Origin: Candidatus Gastranaerophilales bacterium | Lineage (GTDB): Bacteria > Cyanobacteriota > Vampirovibrionia > Gastranaerophilales > Gastranaerophilaceae | Assembly: GCA_944324205.1 (NCBI GenBank) | Contig: CALUVK010000064.1 | Span: forward strand, 1 to 7,963 | Direction: 5' to 3' | DNA: 7,963 bases | Shown here: in pieces, positions 1 to 6,649 of the stretch | Layout: every line of letters starts with the position of its first letter | How positions within the stretch are numbered: position 1 is the first letter of the stretch | The notes under the pieces: generated by a model | The model's database searches: none | Told to the model about the DNA's origin: nothing | What the model saw: only the letters and a program-made list of their open reading frames with translations | Translations under genes and position numbers: made by a program

Positions 1-42
1 GGGTTGGGCATAAACGGACCCAAATTCTATTTACCCCTCCGC

Positions 43-173
43 CCTCTGGATGACGGCAGGATTGGAGGTTATGGATGGGAGTCAGTTAGGGCTTTGGATG
101 ACGACAGATTTTTAGGCTTTGGATGATGGTATATTTTGAAGTGGTACAATCCCGTTTTCCCGTCATTCAGAGG
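43..173. repeat. Inverted repeat pair enclosing degenerate direct repeats
   Basis: The 14-mer CCTCTGGATGACGG at 43-56 recurs as an inverted copy at 160-173 (CCGTCATTCAGAGG) with 13 of 14 bases matching, so the segment could fold into a long hairpin. Inside it are two further degenerate copies of the same core in direct orientation: GCTTTGGATGACGACAG from 91 and GCTTTGGATGATGG from 117. Composition differs from the AT-rich surroundings. This looks like a non-coding interspersed repeat or a small non-autonomous element, but no transposase is present and copy number elsewhere cannot be seen. Confidence 0.55.
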
Positions 174-225
174 CTCGGGAAGGGGAGAATTAAAATGTGA
201 AAAGAATAATTTCCCCACCAGAGCC
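172..225. repeat. Imperfect hairpin repeat
   Basis: GGCTC at 172-176 pairs with GAGCC at 221-225. Further in, GGGGA at 182-186 pairs with TCCCC at 212-216, and the pairing continues through GAATTA against TAATTT with one bulged base. The 5-mer CAGAG occurs at both ends (168-172 and 219-223). The flanks read CGTCATT...CCGAAGAATCTC, which resembles a family of intergenic repeats (CGTCATTCTGAG...GAAGAATCTC) that I recall from many bacterial genomes. It could be a palindromic insertion in such a repeat. It is not followed by a T-run, so it is not a terminator. Confidence 0.45.
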
Positions 226-328
226 GAAGAATCTCAAAGTTTAATTATGATTTTTTCAAACAATTTTTATACTAATTCACATTGTTATAATCAGCAATTA
301 TAGCCTGTTATACTGATATTTATTCCGC

Positions 329-360
329 TTGCAAAACTTATATGTTTATAATAATATAAT
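329..360 (+). promoter_or_regulatory. Candidate promoter for tRNA-Cys
   Basis: A -35-like TTGCAA lies at 329-334 and a perfect -10 hexamer TATAAT at 355-360, five bases before the tRNA. The 20-bp spacer is longer than the usual 17. A second TATAAT at 347-352 is an alternative -10 without a good -35. The hexamers are visible; the assignment is tentative because AT-rich sequence yields such matches easily. Confidence 0.3.
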
Positions 361-365
361 CTTAT

Positions 366-436
366 GGCGACATGGCCAAGTGGTAAGGCAGAAGCCTGCA
401 AAGCTTTTACCCCCGGTTCGAATCCGGGTGTCGCCT
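366..436 (+). tRNA. tRNA-Cys (anticodon GCA)
   Basis: This is a 71-nt tRNA that folds completely. The acceptor stem is GGCGACA (366-372) with TGTCGCC (429-435), and the D-arm is GCC/GGC around AAGTGGTAA. The anticodon stem is GAAGC (391-395) with GCTTT (403-407, one G-T pair) and the loop is CTGCAAA, with anticodon GCA at 398-400. The variable loop is TACC. The T-stem CCCGG/CCGGG encloses TTCGAAT. The discriminator base at 436 is T, the U73 that cysteinyl-tRNA synthetase expects. The 3' CCA is not encoded, so it must be added after transcription. A short T-run follows directly (436-440), but there is no separate terminator hairpin before dnaA 61 bases downstream. Confidence 0.96.
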
Positions 437-497
437 TTTTAAATTCAAATATAGAACTATTTCAGGCTTATTAAAAGTATCACAAATCTAGAGTTGT

Positions 498-1886
498 ATG
501 GAAAATATTGAATTAAAAAGATTTTGGGAGCAAATTAAAGAAGAATTAATAGGAGTTTTACCGGAAAATGCTCATCCTTGGATTTATCCTCTTGAAGTTT
601 CCGGCTATGATAAAGGAGTCTTAACTTTGGTTACGGGCCAAATGATAGGACGGGATTTATTAAGAAAAAATCATACGGTACAGATGAATGAAGTTTTACG
701 CCGTATATCAGGTGAGACTGATGCAAGAGTTGTTATTATTTATGACGAAACATCTGCAAAAAAACTGAAGAAAGAAACAGAAAAATTTCAGAAAAAATTT
801 AATGATGCTGAAATAAAAGAACAGGCAATAGAAAATCTATCTAATATGCAGTCTGCTTCTAATCTTAATTTGAAATATAAATTTGAGAATTTCGTTGTGG
901 GAAAAAACAGTAAATTTGCTTATTCTGCTGCTATGTCTGTAGCTAAAAACCCTGCAGGAAAATATAATCCTCTATTTATATATGGAAATTCAGGTTTGGG
1001 AAAAACCCACCTTATGCAGGCTATTGGACATTATACTATTTTTAACAATCCCGGATTAAAAGTTAAATATACAAAGACAGAGGATTATATTAATGATTTT
1101 ATTACTAATAGTCGTAAAAATCCTAATGGTAATATAGAAAATATGTCAAAGTTTAATCGTAAATACACTAATATTGATATAATTTTAATTGATGATATTC
1201 AGTTTATAGAGTCAAAAACCAAAACAATGGCGCAAATGCAGCATACTTTTGATAGTTTATATAATAAAGGCAAACAAATTGTTATAACATCAGATAGAGT
1301 TCCTAAAGAAATTCCGACACTTACGGAGGCTTTGTGTTCAAGATTTGAAATGGGGTTGATGGTAGAAATGACTCCTCCTGATTTTGAAACCAGATTAGAA
1401 ATTGTAAAAAAACTTGCTATAGATAATGATTTGAAATTTGAAGAAGATGCATTAAAATACATTGCAGAACATTTTACCAATAATGTCCGAGAGCTTGAAG
1501 GAGCTTTTACAAGAGTTTGTGCTTATGCTGAAGTATCAGAGCAGGAACTTACACTCTCTTTAGCCAGAGAAGTTTTAAAATGCAGTAATATAGAAAAAGA
1601 AATAAGTTTTGATAAAATTGCAAGAGTAACAGCAAGTTATTTTAATGTAGATATAAAAGATATAAAAGGAACTGCCAGAGGTCAAAAAGTTTCACTTGCA
1701 AGACATGTTTCGATATATTTGTGCAGGGAAATTACTAATCAAAGTTTTGTCAATATAGCTAAATATTATGGCAAGAAACATACAACGATTATGTTTGCTC
1801 ATGACAAAATTAATAAAGAAAAAAATGCTAATCAGGAAATTTCAACAGCATTAAGAGAAATTAGACAGGTGTTAAAAGTTTTATAG
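498..1886 (+). CDS. dnaA: Chromosomal replication initiator protein DnaA
   Basis: DnaA is the AAA+ ATPase that binds DnaA boxes, melts the origin and loads the replicative helicase. At 462 residues it is close to the usual length. Residues 1-83 form domain I, a variable lysine-rich linker (84-122) is domain II, and domain III follows. Visible domain III motifs are Walker A GNSGLGKTH (163-171, K169), Walker B IILIDDIQF (228-236), sensor I ITSDR (263-267) and box VII SRFEMG with the probable arginine finger R282. Domain IV (about 365-462) carries the DNA-binding signature with GKKHTTIMFAHDKI at 425-438. Walker A has GNSG where GGVG is usual, a conservative difference. The ATG at 498 is the only sensible start, but its ribosome binding site is weak (TAGAG five bases upstream). 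dnaN and recF are not adjacent; the next gene is a TPR protein. No autoregulatory DnaA-box cluster is evident upstream. Confidence 0.97.
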   Translation: MENIELKRFWEQIKEELIGVLPENAHPWIYPLEVSGYDKGVLTLVTGQMIGRDLLRKNHTVQMNEVLRRISGETDARVVIIYDETSAKKLKKETEKFQKKFNDAEIKEQAIENLSNMQSASNLNLKYKFENFVVGKNSKFAYSAAMSVAKNPAGKYNPLFIYGNSGLGKTHLMQAIGHYTIFNNPGLKVKYTKTEDYINDFITNSRKNPNGNIENMSKFNRKYTNIDIILIDDIQFIESKTKTMAQMQHTFDSLYNKGKQIVITSDRVPKEIPTLTEALCSRFEMGLMVEMTPPDFETRLEIVKKLAIDNDLKFEEDALKYIAEHFTNNVRELEGAFTRVCAYAEVSEQELTLSLAREVLKCSNIEKEISFDKIARVTASYFNVDIKDIKGTARGQKVSLARHVSIYLCREITNQSFVNIAKYYGKKHTTIMFAHDKINKEKNANQEISTALREIRQVLKVL

Positions 1887-1968
1887 CTAACTTGCTACTC
1901 GTTTTTATAAAAATTTTATGATACATAATAATTATAAACAGGGATGGTAAATTTAATTTACTATAATC

Positions 1969-1972
1969 GGAG
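1969..1972 (+). promoter_or_regulatory. Ribosome binding site of the TPR gene
   Basis: GGAG lies nine bases before the ATG at 1982 and supports that start. A possible promoter further upstream (TTGCTA at 1892-1897 and TATGAT at 1917-1922, 19-bp spacer) is weak. No terminator hairpin is seen after dnaA, so read-through from dnaA is possible. Confidence 0.55.
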
Positions 1973-1981
1973 TATTTTTAT

Positions 1982-3013
1982 ATGTTAGATAATATAAAAT
2001 ATTTGATGTGTTTAAAATCGGTTGATAAATGTATTTCAGAAAATCAATTTGATTTGGCTTTAGAAAAATTAAATTTTTTAATAAAAGAAGAGTATAAGCC
2101 CTCCGAAACCTTTCTCAAGCGGGGAAAGCTTTGTCATAAACTTTTAATGCTTGATGATGCTTATTCGGATTTTACTTATATTATTACTCACTGTGTAAAA
2201 AAAGAAGAAGCTTATTATGAGAGATTATATTTAAATTTTGAAATCGCAAATTATTATGAAGCAATTCTTGATGCAAATAAAATTTTAGTCTGGGACAAAA
2301 ATAACTTTGATGTTAAACGAATTAAATTTCTGTCTCTTGTTTATTCGAGTCAGGAAAATATTGCTAAGGATTATATTTTAAGTATATTTGAATTTAATAA
2401 ATATAGAACTATTCAGTTTTTATTCCAAGAAGTTGCACTAGCGCTTGCTAGTGATGAACTCGCGAAAGGTTTAAAGCTTTTAAGTGTAATTGATATGCTG
2501 GATCCGGATAATCCTATTAAACTTTTAAAAGAATCTAATATCTACGGGATGGCTAATTTAAAAGATAAAGAAGAAGAAATTTTAAGAAAAATTGATTCTG
2601 TTTTTCCAAAATATTTTATTTCTCATTTTAGATTTACAGATATGTATCAGGATAAGGATTTGATGGAAATATGTTTTTTATTAGAGCTTAAAATTTTTGA
2701 TAAACAGAATTTGTTTGCATATCCAATGTCTATTTTAGAGGGTTATAAGAATCATATTGAAGGGCATATTATAGATTCAAAAGAATGTTTTGAGCATGCT
2801 ATAGAGATTAATCCCAATAAACCTGAAGCGTATGTTCTTCTTGCGCAAACTTTACAGCTGATGTCTGGTTATGATAATCCCGAATACAAGACTGATGCAG
2901 AAGAAAATTATAAAACTGCTCTTGAAATATACAGACGTGAAAATTTAAACGATAAAGCTGAAGAAATGAAACGGCAGCTTAAACATTTAAATTCAAATCT
3001 ATTATTTAAATAG
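1982..3013 (+). CDS. Tetratricopeptide-repeat protein of unknown function
   Basis: This is a 343-residue soluble protein built largely of paired helices. Plausible TPR units lie at about 42-73 and 76-107 in the N-terminal half. In the C-terminal half they lie at 248-280 (with the typical ending ECFEHAIEINPNKPEAY) and 281-315. The middle (120-245) is also helical but too divergent to assign repeats with confidence. There is no signal peptide, transmembrane segment or catalytic motif, so a cytoplasmic protein-protein interaction scaffold is the most that can be said. The start is supported by GGAG upstream. It lies 95 bases after dnaA on the same strand and may be co-transcribed with it, which would be a loose hint only. 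I do not recognise a named family. The gene contains a perfect 7-bp inverted repeat at 2436-2453. Confidence 0.8.
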   Translation: MLDNIKYLMCLKSVDKCISENQFDLALEKLNFLIKEEYKPSETFLKRGKLCHKLLMLDDAYSDFTYIITHCVKKEEAYYERLYLNFEIANYYEAILDANKILVWDKNNFDVKRIKFLSLVYSSQENIAKDYILSIFEFNKYRTIQFLFQEVALALASDELAKGLKLLSVIDMLDPDNPIKLLKESNIYGMANLKDKEEEILRKIDSVFPKYFISHFRFTDMYQDKDLMEICFLLELKIFDKQNLFAYPMSILEGYKNHIEGHIIDSKECFEHAIEINPNKPEAYVLLAQTLQLMSGYDNPEYKTDAEENYKTALEIYRRENLNDKAEEMKRQLKHLNSNLLFK

Positions 3014-3027
3014 TTTTTTCTATTTAA
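3006..3027. terminator. Hairpin shared by two convergent genes
   Basis: TTAAATAG (3006-3013) and CTATTTAA (3020-3027) form a perfect 8-bp inverted repeat around six T residues. The TAG stop of the plus-strand TPR gene lies in the left arm. The TAA stop of the minus-strand membrane gene (3026-3024) lies in the right arm. A competing 5-bp hairpin CTATT/AATAG (2999-3013) sits directly before the T6 run and would look like a weak intrinsic terminator for the plus strand. All stems are AU-rich, so termination strength is uncertain. Confidence 0.35.
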
Positions 3028-3845
3028 CATAATTTATCTATTTTGGAGCCTATACAGGCATAATTTCTATAATAATAATTAAAAATCCAAACAGCAGCAA
3101 AAACCAGATAGTAAAAATTTAATAGAGTAAAAATAAAATGTATAAAAACATTCATACCAAAAATTGCGGTAAATGCTGATAATATAAAATAAGTAATATA
3201 CAAACCCAAAAACAATAATAAATTTTGAAAAAACTTTCTGCTAAATAAGTCTTTTAATGATAAAAAATAGGATTTAAAAGGATTTTTTTCTTTAAAAAAC
3301 ATTGTTGGAGCATAGAACATTATAATAAAATAGGTAAAAGACATTGTTCCGAGAAGTAGAAAATTCCAGGCATTAAGCTTAAATAATTGTTGCTCATTCA
3401 AGGAGAGCAGTAATGCTTTCAAATTTTCAAAATTTTCCATAGCTTTTGAAAGGGTCTCTGTAGAAATACCTATATCACCAATTACTTTCATACCTGCAAA
3501 GTAAGAGAGTGAGATTAATGAACAAGAAATGATAAATACACAAAAAATCATACCCATAACAGGTAAAAAATATTCTCCCACACCTTCCGGAAAAAATTTA
3601 ATTAAAGCGTTCGGGTCTTCGTTATCAGTTTTTTTTATACATTCACGTATCATAAAAAACCAGCCTGATAAAAATGCCGACAGCATTAAGGTAAATAATA
3701 TAAAGGCAATGATTAAACTTATCAAATTTCCGCCCAAGGAAAACAATATATATAAACTTGATAATAATGAAAATAAAATTAAAGGTGTTGCAAGAATTAT
3801 ATATTTATTTGTAAGTTTAAAACTTTCTTTTAAACAATTTAGCAT
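3024..3845 (-). CDS. Six-helix integral membrane protein, unknown function
   Basis: This is a 273-residue hydrophobic protein with six likely transmembrane helices at about 15-36, 42-64, 94-118, 160-182, 207-230 and 232-256. A short amphipathic N-terminus (LKESFKLTNKY) precedes the first. A larger soluble loop (119-159) separates helices 3 and 4, and the loop before helix 5 is basic and aromatic (KNPFKSYFLSLKDLFSRKF). There is no signal peptide, transporter ATP-binding motif or obvious catalytic residue set. The general pattern recalls DUF975-like and related uncharacterised bacterial membrane families, but I cannot assign one. It is the last gene of the operon: AGGAG sits five bases upstream of the ATG and overlaps the stop codon of the preceding ATPase gene, so translational coupling is likely. 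It may serve as a membrane partner of that ATPase; this is inference from position only. Confidence 0.75.
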   Translation of the reverse strand: MLNCLKESFKLTNKYIILATPLILFSLLSSLYILFSLGGNLISLIIAFILFTLMLSAFLSGWFFMIRECIKKTDNEDPNALIKFFPEGVGEYFLPVMGMIFCVFIISCSLISLSYFAGMKVIGDIGISTETLSKAMENFENLKALLLSLNEQQLFKLNAWNFLLLGTMSFTYFIIMFYAPTMFFKEKNPFKSYFLSLKDLFSRKFFQNLLLFLGLYITYFILSAFTAIFGMNVFIHFIFTLLNFYYLVFAAVWIFNYYYRNYACIGSKIDKLC

Positions 3846-3850
3846 TCTAT

Positions 3851-3855
3851 CTCCT
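3851..3855 (-). promoter_or_regulatory. Ribosome binding site overlapping upstream stop codon
   Basis: AGGAG (complement of CTCCT) lies five bases before the ATG at 3845. It shares bases 3854-3855 with the TAG stop of the CpaE-like gene. This arrangement fixes the start of the membrane protein and is typical of translational coupling. Confidence 0.75.
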
Positions 3856-5014
3856 AGATTCTGTATTTAATTACTTCTTGTTCAATAATATCATCAGAAA
3901 CTTTAGAGGCAAAGTCTCTGAAATTGTTAGCCACATTCGATGCTGCATTAATTTCTGCAACGCTCATACCTTTATTTACGGCTTCCATTATTGTAAAATA
4001 ATTGTTTGGTACCTTCCAATAGATATTTTCACCGAGTGTATTTTCTATATCTTCGATTTTAATTTCATCATTATCCATAAACCTGTTGACAATAACTTTT
4101 ACTTTATTTTTTGGATATCTTCTTGAGCGGAAGAGCGTCAAACATCTCTGCGCATTTCTTATTGCAGGAATATTAACGATTGTTGTAAAAATTATCCAAT
4201 CCGAGCAATCTAGAATTTTCAGAGAGTTTGCATCAATATTAGCAGACATATCAACAACTATATAAGAAAAAACTTTTTTTAGAGCTTTGAAAAGTTCTGT
4301 AATTTGCTGAGGTGAAATGCTTTCTGATTGCTCAATATAACTCGGATCAGCAAGAACGTATAAAGAAGTATCTTTATATTTCTCAAAAGTCTTTAGAAAT
4401 ACACTTTCATCTTTATCAAGCATATTTCTTATAACATAATTCACATCAAAAGCAGGGGTTAAATTTAAGAATGTTGAAACATCTCCAAGTTGTAGATTTA
4501 AGTCTACAAGTGCTACTTTTACTTTTGTAACCTTTGCTAATTCTAAAGCTAAATTTACAGCAATTGTTGTTTTCCCAATTCCACCTTTATTAGAATATAT
4601 TGTTATAATTTTTGCTTGAGAATTTTCATCATCTTTTTCTTCAATATTTGTAAGTCTTGATAAAATTCTTAACAAATCTTCTTTTATTATCGGTTTGGGC
4701 AAAAATTCTTTAGCACCGATTCTTAATGCTTTTACTATTGTATTTGTAGAATAATCAGAAGAGCAAATAATCAGTTTGGAGGTATATAGCCGAATTTTTT
4801 CTGTGGTGTCTTTAATGATATCATCGTGTTCTGATGTAATATCCATAATAACAATACTGTTGTTATCAAGAGTTTTTAGTTTTTCATATCCTGCAGAATA
4901 ATCTTCAAAAAGTTCTATATTAGCTGCAAAACCTGAATCTTCAAGATATCCTTTTATAACCTCTCTCGAATTTTTATTTTTATCCAAAACTAATATTGAA
5001 GGATTATTTTGCAT
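3854..5014 (-). CDS. CpaE/TadZ-like ATPase with N-terminal receiver domain
   Basis: This 386-residue protein joins a response-regulator receiver domain (about 6-121) to a ParA/MinD-type ATPase (about 134-375), the architecture of CpaE/TadZ proteins that position Tad/Flp or related pilus machines. The receiver keeps the phosphoacceptor position D58 (IVIMD), S85/S86 and K107 (LPKP), but the usual acidic pair is D11-K12, so phosphorylation may be altered. The ATPase has a deviant Walker A SNKGGIGKTT (141-150, signature K143, K148). It also has A' VALVDLNLQLGDV (167-179, D171) and Walker B YIVVDM (D255). An in-frame ATG at 5074 would add 20 residues. The ATG at 5014 is preferred because AGAAGAGG lies six bases upstream and the receiver begins right after it. 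The gene follows the Hcp-like gene by 63 bases and precedes the membrane gene by 8. No other Tad or pilus gene is visible nearby. A role in spatial organisation of a surface structure is family-based inference. Confidence 0.88.
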   Translation of the reverse strand: MQNNPSILVLDKNKNSREVIKGYLEDSGFAANIELFEDYSAGYEKLKTLDNNSIVIMDITSEHDDIIKDTTEKIRLYTSKLIICSSDYSTNTIVKALRIGAKEFLPKPIIKEDLLRILSRLTNIEEKDDENSQAKIITIYSNKGGIGKTTIAVNLALELAKVTKVKVALVDLNLQLGDVSTFLNLTPAFDVNYVIRNMLDKDESVFLKTFEKYKDTSLYVLADPSYIEQSESISPQQITELFKALKKVFSYIVVDMSANIDANSLKILDCSDWIIFTTIVNIPAIRNAQRCLTLFRSRRYPKNKVKVIVNRFMDNDEIKIEDIENTLGENIYWKVPNNYFTIMEAVNKGMSVAEINAASNVANNFRDFASKVSDDIIEQEVIKYRI

Positions 5015-5020
5015 TTGCGA

Positions 5021-5028
5021 CCTCTTCT
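5021..5028 (-). promoter_or_regulatory. Ribosome binding site that decides the CpaE-like start
   Basis: AGAAGAGG (complement of 5021-5028) is followed by TCGCAA and the ATG at 5014. The upstream in-frame ATG at 5074 has no comparable site, so the shorter protein is chosen. Confidence 0.75.
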
Positions 5029-5045
5029 TATAAGATACTGTTTTT

Positions 5046-5074
5046 ACTATACCGCAAATCAAATTTAAGAACAA
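5046..5074 (-). promoter_or_regulatory. Possible internal promoter before the CpaE-like gene
   Basis: On the minus strand a weak -35 TTGTTC (5074-5069) is separated by exactly 17 bases from TATAGT (5051-5046), five of six to the -10 consensus. A start near 5039 would give a short leader containing the ribosome binding site. It could express the ATPase and membrane gene independently of the Hcp-like gene. The -35 is poor, so this is tentative. Confidence 0.3.
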
Positions 5075-5077
5075 TTA

Positions 5078-6649
5078 CTATTTATTTAAAATGTTGTCTA
5101 AATCTTTTTTTACAGAGCTTAAACCATTTATTCCGAAAATATAATTAAAAGTATTTATCAAATTAGGATTAAGCAAAATCGGTGTACATTTTCCTACATA
5201 AACATTGATTTTTTTGTTAGTGAGGTAAATCATCTGAGATACAGTATGCCTGTCACATTTTGGAAAGAATACAGTGATAGGAAGATTATATAAATTACTT
5301 AAACCGTCTGCAAATTCTACTATTGCAAAAGTATCAAAACAATTATTTAAACAAATTACATTATTTTTAGGCATACAATATGAAAGAGAAATTATTAAAA
5401 TATCATCAGGACTCTTTTTAATAAGCTTATCAAAATATGCCTGCTGCTCTAAAGTATAACTGTTAAGTCCTATTACGAAGATTCTGGAATAAATATTTTC
5501 TTTAATCTTTTTGCTAATTATTTCTAAAGAATTATCAAAATCATATCCGATAAGAACGGACTCACATTGTTTACCGGTTTTAAAACCTTTTGCGTCTTCT
5601 GCCGATTTTATTACATTAGAAAAATCTTTGTTCTTTATAGAAATAACACCTTTTGAATAAGCAAAATCGGTTGTATACAATAATCCTCTATAAAGATTTT
5701 CTACATTATAAAGAGAATGTCTTGTAAAAATTATGGGTCCGGGGAAAGTTGCAAAATCTAGAAGGCAGTTTTCCATTCCTTGTCCGAATTGTCCTTTTAA
5801 AGATTTATATTCTTTAAACTTGGGAAAAGTATGTGCCAGCATCATTTCATCATGGGTGTAGACATCAATATTTTTATCTTTTACAGCCTCAAGTACATCT
5901 TCAAGTTCTCTAATATTTGAGCCGACAACAAGTATGGCTTTCCCAGGTACTGTTGAATAAGATACTTCACTAATTTGTTGTTTCCCGTAACGTTCTTCTT
6001 GATTTTTACGAACTTTAGTTATTAATTTATTATCAATCAAGGCAGCTTCTTCTAATAAATCTTTGTACATCTTTGTATCTTGGGTTTGAATATTAAGAGA
6101 ATTAAGAAGTTTCAATATCATAACATAACCCTCTTCTTCTTCAACACCAAAAGTTTCCAAATCAAGAATATTTGTACATAGACTTTTTGCAACGACAAAC
6201 AAAATTTTATATAAATCTCTTATTTCTCTTGGAATTTCTTGCACCTTTTTAAGAAATTCTTTTTCTCCCAGTCGAATTGATTTTATAATATCTATTTTTT
6301 TATTAAAATTTAGTACTGATTTCAAACATTCTGGAACAATATTATTTTCTTTGCATAGTTCTTCGTACTTTTTTATAATATTTGGCAAAACCAAATCAAA
6401 TTCATTTGTTATAGCTTCAAAATCAGTTTCTGAAAATTCTGGATTAGAGACAAGTATAGATATAGTATTTAAAATAATCTCTTTTGCCTGCCGGTCTAAA
6501 ATGTTATTTTCATATAATTTTAATGCATAATATGCGCCAAGTCTTAAATATAAAACAAGTATTTCCTGGAGTGATGATGTACGTGGATTTACAGAACAAA
6601 TTCCTCTGGAAATACAACTGTCGTATTGATAATCTTCATTGTAAATCAT
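5078..6649 (-). CDS. Degenerate hybrid-cluster (Hcp/hydroxylamine reductase-like) protein
   Basis: This 523-residue protein is close in length and plan to hybrid-cluster protein Hcp. An N-terminal cysteine motif (C12-ISRGI-C18) is followed by a helical domain (about 25-225). Two Rossmann-like domains carry recognisable Hcp landmarks: VYTHDEMMLAH (263-273), FATFPGPIIF (299-308) and IFVIG (390-394). Classical Hcp reduces NO or hydroxylamine at an Fe-S-O hybrid cluster. Aligned from memory to Desulfovibrio Hcp, the ligands read H244 to S244, E268 kept, C312 to S312, C406 to N396, C434 to Y424 (C425 is next to it), C459 kept as C437, and E494 to D466. Of the four N-terminal cluster cysteines only the last two, spaced CX5C, remain. 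So the fold is likely, but hybrid-cluster catalysis is doubtful. It is first in an operon with the CpaE-like ATPase. No Shine-Dalgarno precedes the ATG and no alternative start is plausible. The hcr reductase partner is absent. Confidence 0.75.
   Translation of the reverse strand: MIYNEDYQYDSCISRGICSVNPRTSSLQEILVLYLRLGAYYALKLYENNILDRQAKEIILNTISILVSNPEFSETDFEAITNEFDLVLPNIIKKYEELCKENNIVPECLKSVLNFNKKIDIIKSIRLGEKEFLKKVQEIPREIRDLYKILFVVAKSLCTNILDLETFGVEEEEGYVMILKLLNSLNIQTQDTKMYKDLLEEAALIDNKLITKVRKNQEERYGKQQISEVSYSTVPGKAILVVGSNIRELEDVLEAVKDKNIDVYTHDEMMLAHTFPKFKEYKSLKGQFGQGMENCLLDFATFPGPIIFTRHSLYNVENLYRGLLYTTDFAYSKGVISIKNKDFSNVIKSAEDAKGFKTGKQCESVLIGYDFDNSLEIISKKIKENIYSRIFVIGLNSYTLEQQAYFDKLIKKSPDDILIISLSYCMPKNNVICLNNCFDTFAIVEFADGLSNLYNLPITVFFPKCDRHTVSQMIYLTNKKINVYVGKCTPILLNPNLINTFNYIFGINGLSSVKKDLDNILNK

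Larger units (their letters stand above)
1..365. other. Gene-free region upstream of tRNA-Cys
   Basis: No credible coding frame is visible on either strand here. The first ~240 bases are richer in G+C than the rest of the window and hold the repeat structures listed separately (43-173 and 172-225). From about 226 to 365 the sequence becomes very AT-rich and holds only candidate promoter hexamers. Two sites resemble DnaA boxes with one mismatch each to TTWTNCACA (196-204 on the minus strand, 273-281 on the plus strand). Two such sites are too few to call an origin in sequence this AT-rich. Confidence 0.7.

Noticed and set aside
196..281. Replication origin upstream of dnaA
   Set aside because: There are only two DnaA-box-like 9-mers, each with one mismatch, in AT-rich DNA where such matches are expected by chance. 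There is no cluster or ordered repeat array.
1199..1480. 93-codon antisense frame inside dnaA
   Set aside because: It lies wholly within dnaA, shows no motif or ribosome binding site, and is explained as a shadow of the dnaA coding pattern.
3529..3870. 113-codon plus-strand frame opposite the membrane protein
   Set aside because: It is antisense to a hydrophobic gene with a strong ribosome binding site. Its composition is low-complexity Lys/Asn/Ile and no family is recognisable.
3878..4126. 82-codon plus-strand frame opposite the CpaE-like gene
   Set aside because: It is antisense to conserved ATPase sequence, is rich in Phe/Ile/Cys as expected from a reversed frame, and has no start signal.
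5015..5074. 20-residue N-terminal extension of the CpaE-like protein from the ATG at 5074
   Set aside because: There is no ribosome binding site before 5074, a good one lies before 5014, a candidate promoter lies inside the extension, and the receiver domain starts right after the second Met.
5274..5459. 61-codon plus-strand frame opposite the Hcp-like gene
   Set aside because: It is antisense to the conserved C-terminal Hcp-like domain with no supporting start site.
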